From an uncultured Deferribacteraceae bacterium (GTDB taxonomy: Bacteria > Chrysiogenota > Deferribacteres > Deferribacterales > Mucispirillaceae): a stretch of 64,000 nt of DNA. How positions within the stretch are numbered: position 1 is the first letter of the stretch; each line of letters starts with the position of its first letter. Below the pieces are notes generated by a model, which was given only the letters and a program-made list of their open reading frames with translations, was not told where the DNA came from and did no database searches. The position numbers and the translations under genes are program-made. Location of the stretch: assembly GCA_947039395.1 (NCBI GenBank), contig CAMQYS010000004.1, positions 1 to 64,000 of the forward strand, in the 5' to 3' direction. Below, one piece after another: positions 56,612 to 64,000 of the stretch.

Positions 56612-57787
56612 ATGAGGTGTAATATTACTAAAAAAACTATATATATGGATAATGCTTCCTCTACCCATACTAAACCTGAAGAAGTATATAACGCAGTTAA
56701 TGATTTTATGAAAACCGTTGCCGTGAGATCATCAAGATATTCGCACTCGCTATCGCTTAAATCTATGGAAATGATTACGCAAACTCGTAATAAAATTGCG
56801 AAAATGTTTAATGTTAAAGATCCTTCAAGAGTTATCTTTACTAATAACTGTACAACTGCGATTAACACAGTTTTATACGGTGTAATTAATGATGATGATA
56901 AAGTCGTTATATCATCACTAGAACATAACTCTATCATGCGTCCACTTGGAAGATTATATATTGATAAAAATATAAAAATCGTTGAAACAGAGCATACCAA
57001 TACTTATACAATCGACTTATTTGATCTATATAAAAAATCTCTCGGAGCTGAAATGGTTATCGTAAGTCACGGAGATAATATTACTGGGGCTGTGAATAAT
57101 ATCACCGATATGGTTGATATAACTCATAAAAACGGTGCATATATTCTTGTTGATGCATCTCAAACTGCTGGACTTATTAATATCGACGTTGACGGATCAG
57201 GTGTTGATTTTCTCGTGCTAAGCGGAAATAAAAACCTCTTCGCTCCACATGGTGTTGGGATTCTGATCTTAGGGAAAGATATCCAATCTAAAGATATTAG
57301 AACCATGATGCAGGGACGAACTGACGCTTTAGCTGAATTTGAAATCGAACCAGATATTATTCCTGATAAATTCGAAATAGGTACGCTTAACTATCTATCT
57401 ATTGCTGGACTGCAAGGGGCTTTAAAGTGGATTGAAACAAAAGGTATAGACTCAATATATTACCGTACTGAAACAATCAAAAACAAATTGTTAGAAGGTT
57501 TAAAAGTTTTAAATAATATAACTTTCTATCATACATTAGGCGATCTATCTACTAATATATTATCAATTAATATGAAAAATATTGCAGCTATAGATCTTGC
57601 AACATTACTTGATAAAAAATATGGTATAATTGTAGATGGTACATTACAGTCTAATCCTCGTGCACATAAATATCTTAATACATACCCAACAGGTGTGGTT
57701 AGGTTCTCGCCGAACGCCTATACAACTTTTAACGAAGTCGACGCTGTGATAGACGCCATGAAAGAAATTAGTAATAGAGTGAAGTAA
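56612..57787 (+). CDS. Class V aminotransferase (cysteine desulfurase-like)
   Basis: PLP enzyme of about 390 residues resembling cysteine desulfurases of the SufS/Csd type: IYMDNASSTHTKPEEVYNAV at the N-terminus, SLEHNSIMRPL, the PLP-contact ILVDASQTAGLINID, and SGNKNLFAPHGVGIL with the Schiff-base lysine in place of the more common GHK. The start is uncertain. ATG 56612 has no ribosome-binding site; ATT 56624-56626 lies six bases after GAGG and would give MTKKTIYMDNASST, matching the family's usual N-terminus. I record the ATG frame. It stands alone. Confidence 0.85.
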   Translation: MRCNITKKTIYMDNASSTHTKPEEVYNAVNDFMKTVAVRSSRYSHSLSLKSMEMITQTRNKIAKMFNVKDPSRVIFTNNCTTAINTVLYGVINDDDKVVISSLEHNSIMRPLGRLYIDKNIKIVETEHTNTYTIDLFDLYKKSLGAEMVIVSHGDNITGAVNNITDMVDITHKNGAYILVDASQTAGLINIDVDGSGVDFLVLSGNKNLFAPHGVGILILGKDIQSKDIRTMMQGRTDALAEFEIEPDIIPDKFEIGTLNYLSIAGLQGALKWIETKGIDSIYYRTETIKNKLLEGLKVLNNITFYHTLGDLSTNILSINMKNIAAIDLATLLDKKYGIIVDGTLQSNPRAHKYLNTYPTGVVRFSPNAYTTFNEVDAVIDAMKEISNRVK

Positions 57788-58124
57788 AACACAGACTAAC
57801 TTGTTGTGTGAATATCGAAATTGTAAAAAATCGGAGTGGATGTTGTTATCATTACACTACGATTATAGATATGATTATAAACTGATGTGATCGTACGATG
57901 AAAGATACAGTCTAGTAATAAAAATAATAATTAAGTGATATAAAAATATAAAGCTCATGACATCTTTAATCATAAAGAGTTATGAGCTTATTTGTTATGG
58001 CTAAATAATAAGATTTAAAACTCCACATCTTTAATATGATTGAAGTTTTTTCTCTATAAAATATGTTATGTTAATTTTATCTATAACTATAATCTCACCA
58101 ACTACCACAACCATAAAACTTATC
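57788..58124. other. Intergenic region between convergent genes
   Basis: A 337-bp stretch with a hairpin AAGCTCAT / ATGAGCTT (57951-57989), followed by ATTTGTT, which may terminate the aminotransferase transcript. No gene is seen. Confidence 0.5.
57951..57996 (+). terminator. Possible terminator after the class V aminotransferase gene
   Basis: 8-bp stem AAGCTCAT / ATGAGCTT with a large loop and a short ATTTGTT tail; also stable when read from the minus strand. Confidence 0.45.
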
Positions 58125-58838
58125 CTACAGCTGACGCCATAATCCGACAACCTTACCGATGATCGTTACTTTCTTCTGATCAATTATATACGTTTTGAAA
58201 TTGGAATTGTCTGACTTTAATAAATATAAACCTTTATCTAAATAAAACTGTACTCGCTTAATTAAAATACCATCAATACCGATCTGTGCATCATTGATCT
58301 TTAATGCGTACAATGAATCATTAATAACCGTGTCAATCTCACTCCTAGACACAGTTATATAATCACCTTTCAAAAAATATGGCAACATATAGTCCGTCTT
58401 AACTCGAACTGAAAATGGTTTCTCACTCTCATTACTATATTGAAACGATGATTCAGAGATACTATGCCATGCAATAATCTCTCCATCATTTATAACATCT
58501 CCTATATCACCCTCACCCTCATTTGTATCATACATCGGAATCCATGATAATCCAGCAATACTATCTGGCTCATTAACAGAATTAACTAACGATGGCGATA
58601 GTAATAGAAACTTATTATCTGTATAACTGAACTCCTCACCCATTAAATAATTATACGAAATATTATATCGCTTAGAAATCCTCTGGATAACAGCAGCCTG
58701 TGGCATACACTTATTATGTATCCACTTGCTCACAGCAGATTTAGTTACCGCAACCTCTTCTGCTAGTTGAGTATAACTTATTTTACGAAGTTTTAAAACT
58801 CGTGCAAGCCTATCACCAAACTTTAATTCACTAGTCAA
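58125..58838 (-). CDS. LexA/CI-like transcriptional regulator without catalytic serine
   Basis: A 237-residue protein: N-terminal HTH_XRE (residues about 7-62, LARVLKLRKISYTQLAEEVA and KSAVSKWIHNKCMPQ), then a C-terminal peptidase S24-like domain. In S24 proteases the nucleophile lies in S-M-x-P; here it reads DYMLPYFLKGDYI, so Y150 replaces the serine, while K194 in ILIKRV keeps the general base. It should bind DNA and dimerise but not self-cleave. The start is TTG 58836-58838 behind GAGAGAG. It may be a phage-type repressor or SOS-independent regulator. Confidence 0.82.
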   Translation of the reverse strand: MTSELKFGDRLARVLKLRKISYTQLAEEVAVTKSAVSKWIHNKCMPQAAVIQRISKRYNISYNYLMGEEFSYTDNKFLLLSPSLVNSVNEPDSIAGLSWIPMYDTNEGEGDIGDVINDGEIIAWHSISESSFQYSNESEKPFSVRVKTDYMLPYFLKGDYITVSRSEIDTVINDSLYALKINDAQIGIDGILIKRVQFYLDKGLYLLKSDNSNFKTYIIDQKKVTIIGKVVGLWRQL

Positions 58839-58885
58839 TTTTTATCTCTCTCTTTGTAAATTATATTTGTACACTATCCATAATA

Positions 58886-58912
58886 TAGCTTATTTTATAA
58901 TATTGCAAGCTA
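58886..58912. promoter_or_regulatory. Possible operator for the S24-like repressor
   Basis: Inverted repeat TAGCTT - N15 - AAGCTA, about 50 bases upstream of the repressor start; another TAGCTTTT half occurs near 58950. Autoregulation is inferred from position only. Confidence 0.3.
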
Positions 58913-59076
58913 AATTATTTACATGTAGTCAACTTTTTAATAAAAAATAGCTTTTGTAAACTTAAAGTCTATTATATATAAATATGCATATAATTTAAAG
59001 ATGCTTATATGTGTAAGTTGATAAATAAATCTCATATATCTTAATATCAAGATTATATAAACTATACAATCAAGAA

Positions 59077-59952
59077 TTATATAAGGTTTTGTATCTGTTC
59101 TTTAATCTTATCAATCTGAGATTTTGCATCTACCACAAATGTTATAATAGATGACTTCGTTGATTTTGATGCGATAGTATTAAACTCTCTATTAAGTTCT
59201 ATAGATAAGAAATCTAGTTTCTTACCAACCTCTTCTTCTGTTTCAATAATATTTTTAAATTGTGTGATATGAGAGTTAATTCTTACAATCTCTTCAGTTA
59301 TATCAGCTTTCTCGCTATGTATAACTGCTTCTTGAATAAGTCTATCTTCAGATATATTTTCTAATTTAAGTAGATCAATTTTTGATTTCAATCTATCAAT
59401 CCATAAATTATATACATCATCTTTACTACCCTCTATGCTATTAGTTATCTCTGATATTGTATTTAACCTATTTTTTATATCATCAATTAAAACCTTACCT
59501 TCTGACATACGCATAACGTTTAGATCTTCTATCGCTTTAAGGAGAGAGTCCTCAATAATTGGCTCAATATGTTCGGTAGCTGTTTCATCGTATTTAAATG
59601 ATATTAAATCTGGTAGTTTAAGGTAATCTTGTAGACCTATTTCTGTAGATATATTAGCCTCTGATTTTAATGTATACATTAGCTCTTTATATTTTTTTAA
59701 TAGATCGATATTAAGCTCTGGTAAACGTTCTATTTTTTTCAGTTCAAGTTCTATACGTACATCTACCTTTCCACGTTTAATTTTTTCTTGAATAAGTTTT
59801 CTATATTTAAGATCATTTTCCAATAAAGTTTTAGGTGTTTTGATAGATATATCACAATACTTACTATTAATAGATCTAATTGTAACTGTAACATCAATAT
59901 CATCTAACAATAAGCTATACTTACCAAAACCAGTCATACTTTTAATATTCAT
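59077..59952 (-). CDS. yicC: YicC family endoribonuclease-like protein
   Basis: A 291-residue protein of the YicC/RapZ-associated family: N-terminal KSMTGFGKYSLLLDDIDVTV, IRSINSKYCDISIKTPK, GKVDVRIELE, and the C-terminal domain with EEIVRINSHITQFKNIIETEEEVGKKLDFLSIELNREFNTIASKS. Members in E. coli and relatives contribute to sRNA turnover. Monocistronic here, divergent from the stomatin-like gene. Length and both domains are complete. Confidence 0.93.
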   Translation of the reverse strand: MNIKSMTGFGKYSLLLDDIDVTVTIRSINSKYCDISIKTPKTLLENDLKYRKLIQEKIKRGKVDVRIELELKKIERLPELNIDLLKKYKELMYTLKSEANISTEIGLQDYLKLPDLISFKYDETATEHIEPIIEDSLLKAIEDLNVMRMSEGKVLIDDIKNRLNTISEITNSIEGSKDDVYNLWIDRLKSKIDLLKLENISEDRLIQEAVIHSEKADITEEIVRINSHITQFKNIIETEEEVGKKLDFLSIELNREFNTIASKSTKSSIITFVVDAKSQIDKIKEQIQNLI

Positions 59953-60119
59953 AAAATCTACTCCAATAATTATATATAGTGAGTAACATTATGATAAATA
60001 TATATAATAAAATCAATATCAAATATCCAATTAGATACTTCAAACCTATGATAACTCTCTTGCATTTTAGATACGTATATGATAGTGTGGGGAATAACAT
60101 GTTTTATGGGAGAAAGAGA

Positions 60120-60896
60120 ATGAATACACTTCAAATTATCAATCCATCAATGATAACTGTTTTATTTATAGTTATCGGTATCGGGATTGTGTTTCTTAAA
60201 ATGGTTAGAATTTTAAACGAATTCGAGAGAGCTGTTGTTTTTAGACTTGGTAGATATGTTGGAATTAGAGGGCCTGGACTAATTATTCTTATCCCTTTTA
60301 TCGAGAAAATGGTTCGTGTTAATATGAGGACAATCGTTATGGATGTACCTCCACAAGATATTATCACTAAGGATAACGTATCTCTTAAAGTTAATGCTGT
60401 TGTTTACTTTAGAATAATTACACCTGAAAAATCTATTCTTGAAGTGGAAAATGTTGAATATGCTACAAGTCAGATATCGCAAACCACATTACGTAGTATT
60501 ATCGGACAGTTTGAGCTAGATGATATTTTATCTCAAAGGGATAAAATTAATATGGAGATGCAAACAGTTATTGATAAGCAAACTGATCCATGGGGTGTTA
60601 AAATCTCTGCAGTTGAGATCAAACATATAGACCTACCTCTTGAAATGCAAAAGGCAATGAGTCGTCAAGCTGAAGCTGAAAGAGAGAGAAGAGCAAGAAT
60701 TATTGCAGCTGAAGGTGAGTTTGAAGCTTCTACTAAATTAGCTGAAGCATCTAAAATTATGGATAAAAATCCTGCAACATTACAGTTACGTTATCTACAA
60801 ACTTTATCAGAAATAGGTGCAAAAAATGGTACTTCAACTATAATACCATTTCCTGTTGATCTGATTAAAGCGGTTCTAGGTAAAGATAGTAAATAA
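60120..60896 (+). CDS. Stomatin/prohibitin (SPFH) family membrane protein
   Basis: A 258-residue SPFH protein: one N-terminal membrane segment (about residues 10-28), then the Band 7 domain [44 protein letters not shown], and the C-terminal helix [20 protein letters not shown]. The open frame begins at 59979, but ATG 60120 ([10 protein letters not shown]) follows GGGAGAAAGAG and matches family length. It has no adjacent NfeD-type partner. A terminator follows directly. Confidence 0.9.
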   Translation: MNTLQIINPSMITVLFIVIGIGIVFLKMVRILNEFERAVVFRLGRYVGIRGPGLIILIPFIEKMVRVNMRTIVMDVPPQDIITKDNVSLKVNAVVYFRIITPEKSILEVENVEYATSQISQTTLRSIIGQFELDDILSQRDKINMEMQTVIDKQTDPWGVKISAVEIKHIDLPLEMQKAMSRQAEAERERRARIIAAEGEFEASTKLAEASKIMDKNPATLQLRYLQTLSEIGAKNGTSTIIPFPVDLIKAVLGKDSK

Positions 60897-60915
60897 TTAT
60901 AACTTTTCATATATA

Positions 60916-60957
60916 TAGCAGAAGGTATCTAATATTGATATTTTCTGCTATTTTTTT
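60916..60957 (+). terminator. Rho-independent terminator after the SPFH gene
   Basis: Stem TAGCAGAA / TTCTGCTA (8 bp) and seven T residues. Confidence 0.82.
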
Positions 60958-60981
60958 ATTACTTAAAATAAAGGCAGCTAA

Positions 60982-63114
60982 ATGATAAACATTAACGAAA
61001 TATTAGTAAAAGAATTTAATAGAAAAAATCACGAGATAGATAGTTTGATAAAACTTCATCAAGAAGGTAATACTGTACCATTCATAGCAAGATATAGAAA
61101 AGAGATGACTGGAGCTATGGATGAAACTGTTATACGTGATATTATTGAACGATATGAATATCTAGTTAGTCTTGAAAAACGAAAAGAAGATATTATAAAA
61201 AATATTGATGAAAAAGGTAAATTAACAGATCAACTAAAGAAAATTATAATCAATGCTAAAACTCTAACAGAGTTAGAAGATATTTATGCTCCTTATAAAT
61301 CTAAACGTAAAACTAAAGCTGATATTGCAAAAGAAGCAGGCGTTGAACCTCTTGCTATATATATAAAGTCAACTGCTGATCTAACTTATATCGATGATGA
61401 AGCTGTTAAATATATTAATGATGTAGTTCTTGATATTAAAACGGCAATTGATATGGCAAGAGATATTTTAACTGAAGATATATCACATACTATTACAGTT
61501 AAAAATAGATTAAGAGAGTTATATTTTGAAACAGCTATAATATCTTCTAAAAAACATGCTGAAAATAAAGAAGAGAGAAGTAGTTATGAGAACTATTATG
61601 AGTTCGATCAAAAAGTAGCCATAATCCCTCCTCATAGAATTTTAGCCATATTTAGAGGAGAGAAAGATAACGCTTTAAAAGTAAAAATAGTAATAGATGA
61701 TGAATTAGCAATTAATGCGATATCAACCATACTCTATAATACAACATTTGAGCAAAATGAACACGTTGAAAGAGCTATCTCAAGAGCATATAAATCATTC
61801 TTATCTCCATCAATTGAATTAGAGTTACGATCTGAATTAAAATCTAATGCTGAACTTAGAGCTATTAATGTTTTCTCTGAAAACCTTGCTGCACTACTAT
61901 TAACACCAACAATTAAAGGTAGAAGAATTATCGGTATAGATCCTGCATTTAGAACTGGTTGTAAATATGCTGCAATAGATGATACTGGAAAATTATTAAG
62001 TTATGGAGTTATATACCCTACTCAACCTGTATCTAATTATGAAGGCAGTAAAGAGGTTATATTAAGCACAATTAAAAAATATAACCTTAATACAGTTGCA
62101 ATAGGAAACGGAACAGCATCGAGAGAAACAGAAGAATTTATAGCTAAAATAATAAGTGAAGAAGGTTTAACTATTGATTATACAATAGTTAATGAAGCAG
62201 GAGCATCAGTATATTCTGCAAGTGAGATTGCAAAAGCAGAATTTCCTGATATAGATCTAACATTTCGTGGAGCGATATCAATTGCAAGAAGAGTTATTGA
62301 TCCGTTATCTGAACTTGTAAAAATTGAACCTAAATCTATAGGTGTTGGAATGTATCAACATGACGTTTCTGCTAAAAAATTAGATAAATCATTGAAGACA
62401 GTTGTTGAAACAGTTGTTAACTCTGTTGGTGTTAATCTAAATACTGCATCAACATCGCTATTAAAATATATTGCTGGGTTAAACACTACTATCGCGGAAA
62501 ATATTATAAAATTTAGAGAGAAGAAAGGTAGATTTACAAAACGTTCTGAACTGCTTGATATACCAGGACTTGGCGAGTCTATCTATCGTCAATGTGCAGG
62601 ATTTTTAAAAATATATGATGGTGAAGAGAAACTTGATAAAATATTTATCCATCCTGAAAGCTATGAAGCAACATATAAACTTTTAAATAAACTAGGTATT
62701 GATATAGATAATGCTAATACGATTAGATCAAAATTAAAAGATGTAAAAAAAGAAGAAATCTTAAGTGAGTTAGGCATAGGTGCATTCACATTTGATGACA
62801 TAATAGCAAACTTAGAGAAACCTGATAGAGATATTAGAGATAATGTTGATCCGATAATTTTTAAGAATGGAATTATATCACTTGAAGATATTGAGATCGG
62901 AAGTAAGTTAAATGGTAAAATTACAAATATAGTTGATTTTGGTGCATTTGTTGATGTTGGACTTAAAAATGATGGTTTAATTCATCTATCACAACTATCT
63001 GATAAGTTTATCAAAAGTCCATCAGAAGTTGTTAAGGTAGGAGATAATGTGAAGGTAAAAGTTCTAGAGATAGATAAGAATAGAAATCGTGTTTCACTCT
63101 CAATGAAAAGTTAA
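60982..63114 (+). CDS. tex: Tex family RNA-binding transcription accessory protein
   Basis: A 710-residue Tex protein: the N-terminal helical domain with PFIARYRKEMTGAMDE, a YqgF-like RNase-H fold (RIIGIDPAFRTGCKYAAIDD, AIGNGTASRETEEF, EAGASVYSASEIA), helix-hairpin-helix (NTTIAENIIKFREKKGRFTKRSELLDIPGLG) and a C-terminal S1 RNA-binding domain (GKITNIVDFGAFVDVGLKNDGLIHLSQ). Related to eukaryotic Spt6; in bacteria it influences gene expression and stress survival. GGCAGC lies before the ATG. It is preceded by a terminator and followed by a 76-bp duplicated sequence. Confidence 0.95.
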   Translation: MININEILVKEFNRKNHEIDSLIKLHQEGNTVPFIARYRKEMTGAMDETVIRDIIERYEYLVSLEKRKEDIIKNIDEKGKLTDQLKKIIINAKTLTELEDIYAPYKSKRKTKADIAKEAGVEPLAIYIKSTADLTYIDDEAVKYINDVVLDIKTAIDMARDILTEDISHTITVKNRLRELYFETAIISSKKHAENKEERSSYENYYEFDQKVAIIPPHRILAIFRGEKDNALKVKIVIDDELAINAISTILYNTTFEQNEHVERAISRAYKSFLSPSIELELRSELKSNAELRAINVFSENLAALLLTPTIKGRRIIGIDPAFRTGCKYAAIDDTGKLLSYGVIYPTQPVSNYEGSKEVILSTIKKYNLNTVAIGNGTASRETEEFIAKIISEEGLTIDYTIVNEAGASVYSASEIAKAEFPDIDLTFRGAISIARRVIDPLSELVKIEPKSIGVGMYQHDVSAKKLDKSLKTVVETVVNSVGVNLNTASTSLLKYIAGLNTTIAENIIKFREKKGRFTKRSELLDIPGLGESIYRQCAGFLKIYDGEEKLDKIFIHPESYEATYKLLNKLGIDIDNANTIRSKLKDVKKEEILSELGIGAFTFDDIIANLEKPDRDIRDNVDPIIFKNGIISLEDIEIGSKLNGKITNIVDFGAFVDVGLKNDGLIHLSQLSDKFIKSPSEVVKVGDNVKVKVLEIDKNRNRVSLSMKS

Positions 63115-63498
63115 CTTTAAACTTGAGAAGCTAGTAGGTTTTGTTGAGATAATGAAAATAAGCTGGACTACTATACTTAGTTATAAAGTTTATTAGCTTG
63201 ATCTGTTTAAATCTATCTATTTGAGATTAGATTATCTATACCTTGATTAAAAGATCATTGAAAGTTTATTAGCTTGATCTGTTTAAATCTATCTATTTGA
63301 GATTAAATTATCTACACCTTGATTAAAAGATCATTGCTTGTATATTTACAGAACTGTTACTTATTAGACGATTGACTTGCTTAAGATTACTTAGTTAAAA
63401 TAGCTAAAATTATAGTACCATATTTAATCAAAATAAATTTATTACTAATAAAAATTCATTACATTAATTTATTTTTACTAAAACTCACTTTACTACAA
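63115..63498. other. Intergenic region with a 76-bp duplication
   Basis: A 384-bp spacer between convergent tex and proC. Apart from the duplicated 76-bp element and an AT-rich tail, it shows no gene or clear terminator. Confidence 0.5.
63185..63336. repeat. 76-bp direct repeat, two copies
   Basis: A 76-base unit beginning AAAGTTTATTAGCTTGATCT is present twice head to tail (63185-63260 and 63261-63336); the copies differ at only a few bases, for example tctata versus tctaca. Confidence 0.9.
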
Positions 63499-64000
63499 TC
63501 AAACTTTTCTCTCCATAGAAAAACTTTTCTCTATAACGGTTTTAATAGCAGTAGATATATCAGATAGTACCTCTCTCTCTTTTAAAACTTTTAACCCCTC
63601 AATCGTTGTTCCACCAGGAGATGTAACTTTACTAACAAGAGTGTCTGAATCAATATCTGAATAATCTCGCATAAACATCGCCGATCCTATCATCGTATCT
63701 ATAACCATATTTAATGCTGTAGTTCTATCCATTCCATAATCAACACCTACGCTTGCTATCGCATCAATTATTAAAAATATATATGCTGGAGATGATCCTG
63801 ATAAACCTGTAGAAATATTTATTAATCTCTCTTCAGCAACATGATACACCTCTCCTATAGATTTAAAAATCATATCTACAATATCTCTACTCTCATCAGT
63901 TGTATTATCTGAATATGATATTGATACTACACCTCTAGATATAGTAGAAGGAATATTAGGCATCACTCTTGCAACTTGAATACCTGCATCTAAATTGTTT
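63499..64000 (-). CDS. proC: Pyrroline-5-carboxylate reductase, C-terminal part (cut by window edge)
   Basis: The last 166 codons of ProC, which makes proline from pyrroline-5-carboxylate with NAD(P)H. The frame continues past 64000. Seen are the end of the nucleotide domain (VARVMPNIPSTISRGVV), the dimerisation helix with LSGSSPAYIFLIIDAIASVGVDYG and the signature SKVTSPGGTTIEGLKVLKE near the C-terminus. The N-terminal NADP-binding half lies outside the window. Confidence 0.93.
   Translation of the reverse strand, partial: NNLDAGIQVARVMPNIPSTISRGVVSISYSDNTTDESRDIVDMIFKSIGEVYHVAEERLINISTGLSGSSPAYIFLIIDAIASVGVDYGMDRTTALNMVIDTMIGSAMFMRDYSDIDSDTLVSKVTSPGGTTIEGLKVLKEREVLSDISTAIKTVIEKSFSMERKV

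Overview
The window is very AT-rich and gene-dense. It carries bacterial housekeeping genes with clear Shine-Dalgarno sites and A/T-ending codons. A TonB-like protein, several predicted lipoproteins, a CheW protein, a flagellar-rod-like protein and a cbb3 oxidase point to a Gram-negative, probably motile, microaerobic or respiring bacterium. The combination of an HspR-controlled Hsp20-DnaJ-ClpB cluster, an actinobacterial/epsilon-type ZapE, a NirJ/AhbD-like radical SAM protein and a succinyl-CoA:acetate CoA-transferase would suit a low-GC Deferribacterota-like or Campylobacterota-like lineage. That placement is inference; no rRNA or tRNA is present to fix it.

Layout. 1-11.3 kb (minus strand): aspS (cut by the left edge), hisS, folK, plsC, a degenerate lipoamide-dehydrogenase-like flavoprotein, ahcY, metK, a YdcH protein, rimI, tsaB, an MBL hydrolase and murJ. 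11.4-20.2 kb: an HU/IHF gene, recG-cheW, a gamma-carbonic-anhydrase-like protein, mutS2, a Bax-inhibitor-1-like protein and a TPR protein. 20.4-25.7 kb (minus): cvpA, yqeY, a CsgG-type lipoprotein, an rRNA-methyltransferase-like gene that has no usual start codon, and pyrD-pyrK. 25.7-33.2 kb (minus): the complete cbb3 oxidase region as two transcription units, ccoN-ccoO/P-anchor and ccoS2-ccoG-ccoH-ccoS-ccoI, separated by a terminator, a 7 x 32-bp minisatellite and a new promoter. 33.4-41 kb: two small unknown genes (one broken by a stop codon), an inositol-monophosphatase-like gene, zapE, a DUF2461 gene, CoA-transferase, radical SAM and tonB.

41-47.1 kb (plus) is a stress cluster: hsp20, dnaJ, hspR, clpB and a sigma-70 factor with an acidic hexapeptide-repeat extension. 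It is led by a perfect-consensus promoter overlapped by a HAIR-like operator, so HspR probably represses its own operon. 47.2-49 kb is accessory: a repeat-containing lipoprotein apparently starting at ATC, a small membrane protein and a decayed SMI1/KNR4-type gene. 49.2-53.2 kb is a complete potABCD polyamine importer. 53.2-58.9 kb is sparse: repeats, a flagellar-rod-like gene, a pentapeptide-repeat membrane protein preceded by a tiny coupled ORF, a class V aminotransferase and an S24-like repressor that lacks its nucleophile. 59-64 kb holds yicC, a stomatin/SPFH gene, tex and the end of proC.

The most unusual signals are two, possibly three, genes whose best start codons are ATA, ATC and ATT behind good ribosome-binding sites; the rearranged c-heme architecture of the cbb3 oxidase, with two CcoS-like peptides; the self-regulated heat-shock operon; and the abundance of short tandem repeats, several lying against promoters or gene ends.
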